Shown piece after piece: positions 16,401 to 31,700 of a DNA stretch of 64,000 nucleotides (positions within the stretch are counted from its first letter, which is position 1; every line of letters begins with the position of its first letter). Source of the stretch: Acephala macrosclerotiorum (Eukaryota > Ascomycota > Leotiomycetes > Helotiales > Mollisiaceae); contig MU119306.1 of assembly GCA_014904845.1 (NCBI GenBank), positions 1-64,000 on the forward strand, written 5' to 3'. The notes beneath the pieces are model-generated. The model saw only the letters and a program-made list of their open reading frames with translations, did no database searches and was not told the DNA's origin. The position numbers and the translations under genes were made by a program.

Positions 16401-19400
16401 TAATATTTTTATTTTTTTAATATAAATATAATTACGTTTAAATATTTTTATTTTATTAAAAATACGATTAATTGTAAAATTATTTATTTAAAAAATTAAA
16501 AAATTAAAAATATAAATTTTAATTTATTTATAAAAAAAATAAATAAATTTATATAAATAATTTTAAAATCATTTTAAAACGTTTATTATTTTATAAAATT
16601 AATTTTAATTTTTGACGTTTTATTAAAATTATAATAAATTTCTAATAATAATTAAATAATAATTTTATAAAAAAAATATTTTTAATTTTTTAAAAAATAA
16701 AAATATTTAAATTCATATTACGAAAATTCGAATTAATTTTTTATAAATATTTTTTTTAATTTTTTATTTTAATTATAAAATTTTTTTATTTTAAATTTAA
16801 TTTTCTTTTTTTTAATAAATATAAATTTAATGTTTTTTATTAATTCAATTTAAAAAAAATATTAAATTTTGTTTTTATATAATAATTATACGTTTTTTTA
16901 TTTTTATTTTTATTGTTTTTTTATTTAATTTAAATTTAATATATAATAAAACGAATTATTTTTAAAATATTATTACGATTTAATTAATTTTTATTTTTTT
17001 TAATTTTATTTTATTAAAGAAAAATTCGTTTTTTAAATTTAATATTATTAATTTTAATAATATTATTTTTACGTTCGAATTTATCGAATTAAATAATTCG
17101 TTTATTTCGTTTTTTAATACGAATAATATTTTCAATTAAATAAAAATTATATTTATTTTATATTTTAATATTTTTTTATTTAATATAATTAATTAAAATT
17201 TATTAATTTTAAATTTTAATATAATTAAAAAATACGCAATATTTTAATTTATTATAAATTTAATATTAATAATTTTTTTAATAAATTCAAAATTTTTTAT
17301 TAAATTTAAAATTTAAAATTATAAATTATTAAATATATTAATTTTTTTATTTATTATTTTTATTTAATTATTTGAATTTTTTTTTTAAATATAATATAAA
17401 AATTATTATTATTTTTTTTATTCGTTTTCTTTTTATATAAAATTTTTTATTAATTATATTAATTATAATAATTAAATTTTATTTATATATTTATATAATA
17501 ATTTTTTTATTAAAACTTTATTTAATTTAATTATATAAAAAATATAATATAAAATAAATAATTAAATATTAATTAATATTATTCGTTTTAATAAATTTAA
17601 ATTATTTAATTATATAAATTTTATTGATTTTTTTATATTTACGTTTTTTAACGATTAAATTTTAAATTAAATTTTTAATTTTTAAATATTTTTTTATTTA
17701 TATTATTAAATATATAATTTTTTTTTATATTAAATTATATTAAAAAAATTTAATTTAAAAAATTGTATAATCGTTATATTTTTAATAATAATAAATTTAA
17801 TATATTTAAATTAATAAATTATAAATAAAAATTTATTATTTTTTATTTATTTAATTTTTTTTAATAAAATTTTAATATTTCGTATTAATATTAAAATAAA
17901 ATTAATAATATTATTTTTATTAATTATATTTAAAAACGATAAATAATTAATATTTTAAATATAAAAAAATTTAATAATTATATATATAATTATTAAAAAT
18001 TTTAAAATATATTTTAATATAATTTAATACGATTATACGAAAAAAAAAAAAAAATATTATATTTAAAAAAAATAAAAAAAATAAAATTAAACTTTTTATA
18101 ACGTTTATTTATATAATATGTATTTATTTAAAATTTATATTTTATTTTTAAAAAAACGCACGTAATATAAATATTAATTATATTAAAAAAAAGTTTTTAA
18201 TAATAATAAAATTATTTAATTAATAAAAAACAATTTTTTTATTAATATTTTATTAAAAAATTAAAAAAAATTTTAAAAAAAATAATAATTAAAAATGTTT
18301 AAAAAAATTATTATAAAGAATTTATAATTAAAATATTATATCGTTTAATATTAAAAAAACTTATTTTATATAATAAAAAATTTTTAAAAATTTTATAAGA
18401 CTATAATATTTATTTAAAACGAATTTAAAAAATATTATTAAAAAAAATTAAAAATTAATCAAATTTAATTAACGTTTTAAAAAATATACTATAAAAATTA
18501 TTAAATAAATTAAATTTAAATTGTAATATATTTTTTTAATTTAAATTATTTATTTTATTTTCGATTTTTATAAATAAACGAAAAAAAATTTATAATTTAT
18601 TCAATTTATAATTATTTTATATTTATATACGTTTATTATTTATTATTTTAAAAATATTTTTTTAATATTATTTTATTTTAATTTAATTAATTTAATTTTT
18701 TTTTTTAGTTTTATTATTAAATTATTTATAATTTCTTTTTAAAGTTTTTTAATTATTAAATATTATTTTATTTTATTTTCGATTTTATAATTTTATATTA
18801 ATAAAATATTTTATAAATTTTTATTCGAAATAAAAATTTATTTATTTTAAAAGTTTTATATAAATTTTTTAAACTCGTTAAATTTATTTTCGAATTTAAT
18901 AAATTTAATTTTAAAATTTATAATAATTCGTTTTAAGTTTTACTCGTTTATATAATATTTAATTAAAATATTTTATATTTAAATAATCGATTATTTTTAT
19001 AATAATAAATTAATTAAAATTAATTTTATTAAAGTGATTAAAATAAATATAATATTTTTTATTAATTATATAAAACTTTATAAAAAATTGTTTAAAATAT
19101 TTAAATTCGAAATAAAATAAAAATAAATTTAATAAACGAAAAAATAAAATATAAATTTTTTTTATATAATTAAAATTTAATTATAATATTTAAATAATTT
19201 ATAAATTAATATAAAATAATATAAATTAATATATCGTTTAATATTTTATAATAATATTTGAAAAATAATTATATTAATTTAATAAAACTTATTTAATTTT
19301 ATTTAAATTTTAAATAATATATATTTATTTTTTATAATTATAAACGTATATTAATAAAAATAAATATACGGTTTAATAATTTAAATAAAATTTTAATAAC

Positions 19401-20279
19401 GTTTTTATATTTTATTTTTATATTTAAATTAATAATAATAATTAATAAAATCGTTTATTATTATAATTTGAAATCGTAATATTAATAAATTTATTTACAA
19501 ATATATAAAAAATAAATTACAAATTCGATTTTCGATTTTTGATTTATTTTTTTTTTTTTATTTATTATAATTTAATTTCGACAATTAATAAATTAAATCG
19601 AAATTAATTAAATTATTAAAAATTAAAATCGTAAATCGATTATTATTATAATATATATTAATTTAATTTTTGAAATTTTTTATTTTTTTTTTATTTTTTT
19701 TTTTGAATTAATTTTTTAATTTTTTATTTATTAAATTTAAAATTTTTTTATAAATTAATTTTTTATTTTAAATATTTATTATAAAAAACTATAAATTTAA
19801 TTATAAATTTTTATATATAAATAATTTTAAAAAATTATTTTTATTACGATTTATTTTTTTATTAATATATATTTCGAAATAAAATAATTATATATTAAAT
19901 ATTATAAACGTATTAATAATAATAAAATTGAAAAATTGAAAAATTATTTATTTAAAAAAACGAATAATATATTTTATATTAAAAAAATAAATTTTATTAT
20001 TTTAATTTTAAAAATAAATTTTTAAAATAAAAAATTATATTTATATTAAAAAAATTAAATTGAAATTTTTTGAATAATAAAAATTACTTTTTTTTATTTT
20101 CGTTTTTTCGTTTTAAAAATTGCATTTTATATTTAAAATATTATATTTTATATTAAAAAAAATCAAAATAATATTTTATTATATTTATTTTAATATAATT
20201 AATAATTATAAAAAAAAATATTAAAATTAATTTCAAAATAAATTATTTAAAAAATAAAAATTAAAATATTTTAAAAAGT

Positions 20280-21905
20280 AAAATATTTTTCTCGTTTCGA
20301 AAGAAAAAATTCGTTCGACGACTTATTAAACGAGCCAATAGCGAACGAGCTTTTTCTTTTTTTACTCGATGTATATTTTGTTTCGTAGATTTCGCGAAAA
20401 TACTTTTACGAGAAATTACAAAGTTTTCGATTTTAGTAATTTATTTTTATTTTAAATTTCAAATTAAAAACTTTTAATTTGAACGTTTTATAAATATTTG
20501 AAATTAGTATAATTATTGAAATGAAATAATAATTTGAGATTTTATCGAATAATAAAATCAATAAATTGATAAATTTTTAATATTTAAAATAAAAACGTAT
20601 TTACTATAAAACTTTATATTAAAAAAACAATTTTTAAAATTTTTATTTTTATATTAAATTATTATAATCGATTCAATTAATTTAAATTATTTTATTTAAT
20701 ATATAATTTTAAAAAGAGACTTTTTAAAACTTCTTTTGAAAATTGCGTAATTATAAAAATATTCAATATTAAATTAATATTTTAATACTTAAAACAAAAA
20801 CGTACTTACTATAAAATTTTATACTAAAAAAATACTCTTTAAAATTTTCGTTTTATATTTAATTACTACGATTAATTTAATTGATTATAAAGAATTATTT
20901 ACTAGAGAGAAACTCTTTAAAAAAAATTTCGAGAATTGTATAATTGAATTTTTAAGTATTTTTACAGTTTAAAATTTTAAAATCTTAAATAAAAACGCGT
21001 TTTCGATAGAATTTTATATTAAAAAAATACTTTAAAAAAATATTTTTTAAAATTTTCGTTTTTTATATTAAATTACTACGATCGATTTAATTATTTTTAA
21101 TTATTTTACTTAGTATATAATTTCAAAAGAAAATTTTTTAAGATTTTTTTTTAGAATTACGTAATTATAAAACAATTTCAATATTTAAATATTTTAATAT
21201 TTTAAATAAAAATCTATTTTTAATAGAGTTTTATATCAAAAAAATACTCTAGAAAAATTCTCTTTAAAATTTCCGTTTTTTATATTAAATTATTACGATT
21301 AATTTAATCAATTTAAATTATTTTACTTAGTATATATTTCAAGAAAATTTTTTTTAAAACTCTTTTTAAAAACTACGCAATTATAAAAATATTCAATATT
21401 TAAATAAATAAATACTTTAATATTTAAAATAAAAACGCATTTAAAAAGTTTTAATATTTTTTATTAGAGCGATTATTATCGATCTTAGTATTTAAAATAA
21501 TAATATATTTAAAAATTTTACGATTATTATTTTTATTAAATATAATTATATTTTATTGATTTGCGTAATAATAAATTAATAGAATTGTTTAAAACTTAAA
21601 ATTTGATAGTATTTAATTGAATTTCAATTTATTTGTAAATTTTATATAATTTGAATTAATTGATATATTATAATAGTAAACGTAACGTAATTACACGTAA
21701 ATTGAAATTTTAATATTTTTCGTTGAAACGATTATATATTATTTTAAAATACTTTTATTGTAAAATTTTTTAATAAATTAATCAAATCGTTTTATTTAAA
21801 TACTTCGATTAAATTTGAATAAAATCGCTTATTGTAAAAAGTATTGATATCACATGTATATAGAAAAATTGATATTAATTTTTAAGTCGAACAAATAAAT
21901 ATTTT
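20280..21905 (-). repeat. Right arm of long inverted repeat (candidate element end)
   Basis: This is the reverse complement of the left arm at 3,985-5,070, with the same landmarks in mirror order. They include ctttcgaaag (20,301), gaacgagct (20,343), tatattttgtttcgtagat (20,372) and aaatcgcttattgtaaaaag (21,823). It is about 0.5 kb longer than the left arm because its internal array has four units, not two. It retains more G+C than the left arm, including non-CpG runs such as gatatcacatgtatatag at 21,847, so it has been mutated less. Outward similarity continues to about 21,905 (left ttaaaaattaatattaattt against right aaattgatattaatttttaa). Arm-to-arm span is about 17.9 kb. Confidence 0.8.
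20590..21440 (-). repeat. Tandem array in right arm (4 units of about 190-220 bp)
   Basis: Four copies of the unit are recognised by the recurring aa-tg/ac-g(c/t)aattataaaa boundary at about 20,741, 20,933, 21,154 and 21,370. Each copy carries an aaattttcgttttatatta-like stretch and a ttactacgat(c/t)aattta-like stretch. Copies differ from each other at many positions, so the array is old or has been through RIP. The unit is the same as in the left arm, inverted. Confidence 0.75.
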
Positions 21906-23007
21906 ATAAAATTAAATTATTTTAAATAAATTTTTCAATTATTTATTTTAAATATAATTTAAACGTATAAATAACGTAAAATAATATACGAAAAAAATAT
22001 TAATTTTTTATTAAACAATAAATTAATTTATTAAATTATTAAACGAATAAAATATTATTATAATATAATATAAAAAATATATTTTTTTATAATAAAATAT
22101 TATATTCGTATTAAATTTTAAATATAATTTTTTTTTTTACAAATTAATATATATTAAAAACGCGTAAAATAATTTTAAAATTTTTAAAGAAATTTCATTA
22201 AAAAATATATTAAAATAAATAAACGAATATAATAAATATTATTATTATTCGAAGTTTATTTAATTAAAATTTTTTACGTTTTATTAATTTAAATAAAAAA
22301 CTTATTATTAATAAAATAAAATTAAATATCAAATATTTCGAATTTAAATAAAAATTAAATAAAAAATATAATATTTTAATAACGTACGAATATTAATATT
22401 TTATAATAAAATTCGATTTTATATTTTTTAATATATTTCGTTTAATATTTTTAATATTTTTTATTAATATAAAATTTATTATATTATTTTTTAATATTCG
22501 TAATAATATTAAATTTCAATTTTTATTTATAATATTTTTTTTTTAATATTTATAATAATATTACGTTTTAATTTTTATTTTTCAATTTAAATTTCAATAT
22601 TATAAATAAATAATTTTTTATTATATATAAAATTATTAAAATTATACGTATAAAAATATAAAATAAAAATAAATATTTCGATTTTAATATTTTAATATAT
22701 ATAAACGTTTATATATTTAATATAAAAAAATGTTTTAAAATTTTCGTAAAACGTTATTTAATAATATTTTATTAAAATAATAATTTAATAAAATTCGCGA
22801 AATTATTTTTATTTACAAGTCGATTATTAAAAATTATAAATAATATTTTAATAATTAAATTAATTCGATTTAAATAATAAAATATAACGTTATAAAAATA
22901 AAATAATTCGAATTTATAATTAAATTATTTAAAAAAGAAATCGTTATAATTAAATAATTAAAAAACGTATAAAAATATTAAATTGAATATTTTATTATAA
23001 TTAATCG

Positions 23008-23250
23008 TTTTAATTTTATTAAATAAAAAATTAGTAAATTTAAAAAAAAAAAAATATAATACAAATTTATTAATTTATAATAATAATTATTATTAATTGT
23101 TTTAATATTATTAAATAAAAAATTAATAAATTTAAAAAAGAAAAAAAAAGTATAATATAAATTTATTAATTTATAATAATAATTATTATTATTTATATTA
23201 ATATTATTTAAAAAAAAACTAATAAATATAAATAAAAATATAATTTAATT
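23008..23250. repeat. Tandem repeat, about 92-97 bp unit, 2.5 copies
   Basis: Two full copies start at about 23,008 and 23,100, with a partial third near 23,197. Each has the order ttttaat(t/a)ttattaaataaa, aaattaataaattt, an A-run, tataata-aaatttattaattt, then ataataataattattatta. Tandem minisatellite in the RIP block. Confidence 0.7.
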
Positions 23251-26200
23251 AATTATATTCAAATTTCAATTATTGAAAAAAAATAAAAATTTAATGAAAT
23301 TTTTTATAATAATAAATTAATTATATAAAATTATAAACGTAAAATAATAATATCAAATAAAAAAATTTCGATTATAATATTTATATAAAAAAAAAAAAAT
23401 AATAAAAACAAATTTTTATTAATATAATATAAATTTAATTAATTTTTTTTAATAAATTTAATAAAATTCGTATATTTATATTTAATTATATAATTTATTA
23501 TTTAATATAAAAAAGTATTAAATTATTATTTTTTTTTAATAAATAATTTATTAAAATATTTTTTCGATTTATAAATTCTTTTAAAAATAATTATATTATT
23601 TTTATAAATTTATTATTATTATTATTATTTTTTATTTAAAATTTTTTTAATAAAAATTCGTAAAATTAAATATATATTACGATTTTTTTTTTTATGTTTT
23701 TTTATAAAAACTTTTAAATTTTAATATTTTTTATTTTAATAATTTTTAAAATTTTTATATTAATATATTTAAAAATTTAAAAATTATTTTATAACGTTTT
23801 TATTTATATAAAATAATAATATTTTTATATTTAATATTTAACAAATATAATAATTATAAATAAATTTATTATTTAAATTTTCTTTATATTATTTTATTAT
23901 ATTAATATATTTTATATAAATTCAATTTTAAATTTATTTATAATTTTAAAAAATTTATATAATTTTTTTATAATATTAATATTTATTAATATTTATTAAT
24001 ATTTTATTATTAATTAAATTATTTTAATAATTTTTTTAATTATAATTATTTTTTTTATCGTTATTTTATTTTAAATAATTAAAATTTATAAATATTATAT
24101 ATTAAATATTATAATATAAATTTTATTTACGAAATTAAATATATTTTTATTTTCGTAATTTTTTAAATTTATTTTTTCGTTTTATTTCGATTATAATTAT
24201 ATAATTTTAATAAATTTAATATAAATAAATAATACGTATTTTTATAAAAATATTATTATTTAATATATTAATATTTTTATATATTTAATATTTACTATTG
24301 TAATCAATATAATTTTTTTAATTAATATTTTTAATTTTATTAATTTAAACGAATTATTATTCGATTTTGAAAATTTGAATAATTTTTTAATTATTATTAA
24401 TAAATTTATTAATATATTATTTAATATTATTATAATAATATTTTTTATAATATATATTATTATTATTATTAATAAAACGAAATATTTTTTTAATATTAAT
24501 AAAATTTATATATTTGAATAAAAAAAATTATTAATATTATTTTTTATAAATATATTATAATAAATAATTTTTAAATAATTATAAATAATAATTAAATTTT
24601 ATTTTAAATTTAAAATCGTATTTTTTTTTATTTAAATTTCTTTTAAATATTTATTATTTTATTTTGTTTTTTTTAAAAAAAAAATTAATTAATAATATTA
24701 TAAATAAATATAAAAACAATTTTAAAATTAATTTTTATTATTAAAAAATAATTAATATAAATTTATTAAAAAAATAATATTTTTTTATAATTAAATATAA
24801 ATATTAAAAATAATTATCGATTATTTAATTAATAATATTAAATTTTTCAAATATTAATTTATTTATTAAACGAATATAAAATATTAATTATATTATTAAA
24901 TATTTAATATATTAATATTTATTATTTTATTAAAATAATAAAAATTACATATAATTAATTATAAATATTAAATATAATTTGTAATAAATTTTTTTATATT
25001 TAATTTATTAAAAATAATAATAAATAAATTAAAATTTTTAATAATCGTTAATAAAAAATTAAATAAATTTTTTTAATAAACGAACGAATTATTACGTAAA
25101 TAAATTATATGTATTTTTTATTTATTTTTATATTATTAAATTTTAATTATAATTCGAAAAAAAAAAATTCGTATTTATAATTATTAAAAAAAAAATTTAA
25201 TAAATTATTTAAATTTATTATTATTAATATTAAAATTGCTTATAATAAAAAACGATTATAATAATTAAAACGATAAATAAAAACTTATAAATATTTAAAA
25301 AAAATAATTTCGAATTTTTTAAAAATAATTAAAATATTTATATATAAAATAAAAATAAATACATTTTTTTTTAAAAAATAATTTTTATAATAAAAAAATT
25401 TAAATAAACGATAATCGTTAAAATAATATATAATTTAAAAAAATATAATTAATATAATTAAATAAATTAATTAAAATATTTATATTTATATTTAAATACG
25501 ATTTAAAAAAAATTATATTTAAATTTAAATTTAAAAAAATTAAAATTATATATATATTTAAATATAATAAAAAAATAAAATAAAATAAAAAAATTATATT
25601 ATATTAATATATTAAATATCGTAATATTTAAACGTTAAAAATTTTTAAACGTAAATAAAAATAATTTAAATATTTAAAAAAAAAATTTATTTTATATTAA
25701 ATTATACGTTTTAAAAACTTTTTACGTTTTTAAAATAAATTTAAATAATATTTTAACTTTTTAAAATAAATTGTTTTATTTTATATTTATTAAATAATAT
25801 TACGAATATTATTATAAATTTCGTCGTTTATATATATTATATTCAAAGTTTTAATATTAATTCGAATATAAAATTAAAAATTTAATTTATAAAAAATAAT
25901 ATTATTATTTTTTCGATTTTAAATTTTAAATTTAATAAACTATTTAACGTTTATTATTATATACGTCGTTTTAATACGTTTTTTTAAAAATTTGATAATT
26001 TTTAATTTTATTATATTAAAAAATAATTATTAAAAACGAAAAATCGAATAAAAAAAATTTATAATAAAAATTAATATTAATATTTACGTAAAATAAAAAA
26101 AATCGAATTTAATTTATATTTTGTTTAAAAAAAATTTATTATTATAATAACGATTTAAATTATATATATTTTTTAATTAATTATTAATAAATATTTTTAA

Positions 26201-28728
26201 TAAAAATTATAAATATTTATTTTTAAAATTTAATTTTTAAAATATTTTTTTTTTCGATTTATTATTTTATTATTTTAATATTGTTTTAAAAATTATATAA
26301 CGTATAATAATTAATCAATTATTTTTATATTTATAATAAATAAAAAAATAATATTTTACGATTTAAAATTTAATTTTTTTTCATATAATTTTTCGATTAT
26401 AATTCGTATTTTAAACTATAAATCGATATTATTAATAATATAATAAAAAAAGATTTATATAAATTTATTTTAATATTTTAATATTATTAAATTATAAAAA
26501 AAAATATTATTATATAAACAAAATATAATTTATTTTAAAAATATAAAAATATATATATTAATTAATTTATTGTTTTTATAATTTCGATATTCGAATATAT
26601 ACGTATATAACGTTTAATAATAATATATTTTTTATATTAATTTTATATATTATAATTTATATCGTAATTCGATTTAAAAATATTTTATATTTAATATTAT
26701 AAAAATAAAATTTGTAATAAATATATAAATATAAATAATTACGAATAAATATATTATAAATAATATTAAAATTTATTTCGATAAATTATATAAATATTAA
26801 TATATTTAAAAAATAAAAAATAATAATAATATTTTTATAATAGTATTAATTTAAAAATATATTATATTAATTATTATTTATTTATAAAAAATTTAAATCG
26901 ATTTTTTATTATTATTATAATTTTAAATATAATATATAAATCGAATTTTTAAAACGTTATATTTATTATTATATATATTAAATTTTTAATTATAATAATT
27001 ATTTTTATTTATTCGTATATATATATATATATATAAATTTTAAATAATAATTTATATATTTTTTAACGTTAATAATATATATTATATTAAAACGTTTTAT
27101 TAAATTAATAATATTTTTAATTATAAAAATAATAATTAAATTTATATTAAATAAAAATATTTTTTTCAATTTTTTTATATATTAATAAAATACATTAAAA
27201 AAAATAATAAAATTGTTTAAAATTATAATATATTATTATATGAAATTTATAATAATAAAAAATAAATTAATAATATTTAAAAATAAAATTTACGAGTTTT
27301 TTTTTGTATTTTATATTAAATATATACGAAATAAATTTTAATCGAATATATATTATATTAAAAATATTTAAAAACAATTTAAAAATTTGAAATTAATTTT
27401 TTAAATTTTAAATAAATAAATATTTTTAAAATAAAATTTTTATATTAATATAAAATTTTAATTTTATTAATATAAAAAATATTTATTTAACGATCGATTT
27501 ATTATTATAATTTTTTAAATAATTAAATAACGTTCGTTTAAAAAACGAAATATATAACGAAAAAAAAAAATCGTTAAATTTAAAATCGTAAAAATAATAA
27601 AATTTTATACTTTTAACGTATTATTAATTATATATAATCGCGCGTTAAAAAAATATTATATTTTTAAATTTAATAATTTATAATAATTAAATATAAAAAA
27701 TATTATAAATTTTTATAATTTTTATATTATATTTTTTTTTTTAACGATTATTAATTTACGTATTTTAAATTTTAAAATAAATTTTTTAAAAATATTAAAA
27801 AATTTAATAAAAAAAAAATCGAAATAAATAAAAAATCGTATATTATTTAAAAAATTATTTTTCGAAAATTAAATATTAAATAAAAATAAATTTAATAAAC
27901 AAATAATAAAAATTATATTATTTTTATTAAAATTATTATTATTTAATATAATTATTTTTAAAAAAAACATATAAAAATTAAATATTAAAAAATAAAATAA
28001 ATTAAATATTTATATTTCAAAAATTATATTATTTAAATATAAATTAATTTTTTCGTTATAAATTTATATAATAATTTTAACGTTATTATAATTTTCAAAA
28101 ATAAATATTTTATAATTATTAAAAACAAATAAATTAATCAAATAAAAATTTAAAATTATTAAAATTATATAATAACGAATTAATATATTTAAATAAAAAA
28201 TTTTTAATTTTATAAATAAAAAATTATTAAAATATTAAATTATATTAAATTAAATACGTAATCGAATAAAAATATAAAAAATATATTTTAAATTTACGAA
28301 AATTTTATTTAATTTTTTATTATTAAATTTATTATATTATATATTATAATATTTAAATAAATTAAATAATAATAAAATTATTAAAAAAATATATTTTAAA
28401 TATTTACGAATTATTCGTTTATTTAATTTTTATAACGTTTTTTTTTTTTTTATAACGTTAATTTATTTAAAAAATTTATTAAAAATAATAATTTTTTTTT
28501 TCGAATATAATTTATTATTTAATAATTTTTTATATTTAATTAAAAAATTTTTATTAAATAATTTAATAATCGTATAAGAAAATTTTTTCGATTTAAAATT
28601 TATTAAAAATAATTTTTTTCGTATAAAAATAATTTTTATAAATTATATTTTATTTAATAAAACGTATTATTAAAAAATTATATTTTAATAATAATATAAT
28701 TTAATAATAATTTTTTCGATTTTGTATT

Positions 28729-28730
28729 AA

Positions 28731-28761
<31 letters not shown>
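28729..28761. repeat. (ATA)n microsatellite
   Basis: About ten uninterrupted ata/aat triplets are seen. This is simple sequence only. Confidence 0.85.
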
Positions 28762-31700
28762 TTCGTATATATTATTTTAATATAATAAAATTAATAATAT
28801 TTTATTAATAGTTTTTATATATTTTAATCGTAAATAAATATTCAATTTAAAAATTTATAATATTTTAATAAATAATATTTTTTATAAAAAAATAAATATA
28901 TTTTAAAGTTTATTAATTAATAAAATTGAAAAAATTTATAAAATAATAAAAATTTTAATAAAATTATCGTTCGCGATTTATTTTAAATTTAATATTACTA
29001 ATAAATCAATATAAATTTTATAAAATAATATACGTAAATTTAATATTATTATTATTAAATATTATTTAATTTAAATTAAAAAATTAAATTGAATTCTTTT
29101 TATATATTAATTATAATTTTTATTAAAAAAATATTTTATTATAATTTTTACGTTTTTTAAAATAAATAAAAATTTAATAAAAATATTTAATTTTACGAAA
29201 ATCCATTTTAATTTTTTTTTAATTTATATTATATAATTTTATATATTTTTTATTATAATATAAATATAATATTTTTATTTTATAATAATTAATTATTTTT
29301 TATTATAAAACGTTATAATTATAATTATTAATTTAATTTTAATATATATAATAATAATATATATTTTTTAAAATTTAATAAATTTTAAATTTTTATTTAT
29401 TAAAATTAAAATTCGAATATATAATAATTTAATATTTTTTATAAACGGCGATTTTTTTTAATAAAATTTAAAAAAAAAATACTTGTAATTAATAAATATT
29501 ATAAAACGATATAATAAACTTTTTTATAAATTAAAAAAAAAATATTTTATAATATTTTAAATAAAAATATTAATAAAAAATTTTTATTTTTTTATTTTTT
29601 ATAAATATTTTTTATTTTTTTTTTTATTAACGTTAATAATTTTAAATAAATTACATATTATTTAATCGTATAATTAAAAAAAATTTAATTATTAATATTA
29701 TTATAATCGAAAAAAAAAAATAACGCGTAATTTATTTAAATAAATTTTAAATATTTATATTATTATTTTTTTTTTTAAATTGTAAAATTTTTTTTAAAAT
29801 TCGATATTAATATTTAAAAAAACGTTTTTTAAACGTATTAAATAAAATATAAAATAATAAAAAAAATAATTAAATTTTATTTTTCATTATATATTTTATT
29901 ATATTTTTTAAATATATTTATAATTATTTTTTTTAAATTTTTAAAAAATTATTCGATTTTATTAAAATTTTAAAAAAATAAAATTTTATTATAAAAAATT
30001 TAATTAAATATATAAAATTAATAAAAAAATTACTAAAATTTATAATTTTTATTATTATATTGATTTTTTTTTTAAATAATTATTTTTTATAAAATTATAA
30101 TAAATATTATTTATTTATTTTTAAATATAATTTTTTTTAATTAATTAATTTACGACGAAAATTTTTTAATAAATATTTATAAAAAAAATTTTCAACGTTT
30201 TATAAATCGTTAATATAATATTTATAATAATAATATTTGTTTTTTTATTTATAATATAAATCGTAATATAATTTAAAATATAAATATATTAATTATAAAA
30301 ATTATATTATAATATTTAAAAATAATTATAAAAAACGTTTAAATTTTTAAAATTTATAATTATTTTTTTATTATTAAAATAAAATTTTTATATATTAATA
30401 AAAAAGAATACGTAATATTCAATTTTTAAAACTTATAAAAAAAATTAAAAATTATATTAAATTATTAATATAATTATAAAAAATTTTTAAAATTATTATT
30501 AAAATTAATTTAAATATATAATATTAAAAAACTTTGAAAATTTGATTAATTTTTCAAAATAATTTAAACGTTATTAAATTATTTATTAAAAAATAAATAA
30601 TTGAAAATTTTTTATAAAATTTTAATAAATTTTAAATTTTAAAATTTTTTTTCGACGAGTTTTATCTCGTAATATATATTAAAATTATTATAAAAAAATA
30701 TTCGAAAATTATTAAATTTTAAATAATTTATATATAATTTTAATAAAAATAAAAATTCTATTTTTATTATTACGATTCGCGAATTATTATATTATTTATT
30801 TACTAATTATAATAAAATAAAAACTCGAAATAATAATTAAAAATATTATTTTATAAAATTTAAAAACGATTATAATAATATAAAATTTTAAAAAATATAA
30901 AAAATTAATTTGTATTTATTATTTTTTCTTAATATAAATATAATATTTAAATATAAATTTTATTTTATTTTTAATCGAATAATATTAATTATAATTACAA
31001 ATTCTTTTCTTTGAAAAAAATAAATAATATTAATATTTTTTAAAATATTAAATTTTTTAAAAACGATTTATTTATTTTAATATTTGAATTAATAATAAAT
31101 ATATATTTATTAATCGAAAAATTTAAATTTATTATTTCGTTTAATATTAATATATTTTATTTAAAAAAAACTTATTAAATTTTATATTTTATTATTTTTA
31201 TTTTTTAAAAAAAAAAAAAAATTTTAAATTATAATGTATATTTTAAAAAAAAATATATAATTAATAAATTAAATAAATTTTTCGAACGTATTTTAAATAT
31301 TATCGTTTTAATATAAAATTTAATAACTTTTTATTAAAATTCGATAATATTTAAAATATATTTCAATTTTAATTAAAAATTTGAAAAAAATTTAATATTT
31401 AAAATTATTAATAATATAACGCGTTATATTATTATTTTTTTATTTTATTTCGAATTAAATTTAAAATCGAAAAAATACAATAAAAATTATTATAAAAATA
31501 TTAATTTTATTTTTTATATAATATATTAAAATAATTTAATTTTTAAATTATTATTCGATTAATTATTAAATATTATTTTTTATTTAAAAATTATTTAATT
31601 TTAAAAACAATCGACGATTATTTTTTTATTAATAAAAATAAAAATTTTCGAAAAAGAATAAAATTAAATATTAATAATAAATTTATAATATTTTTTAAAT

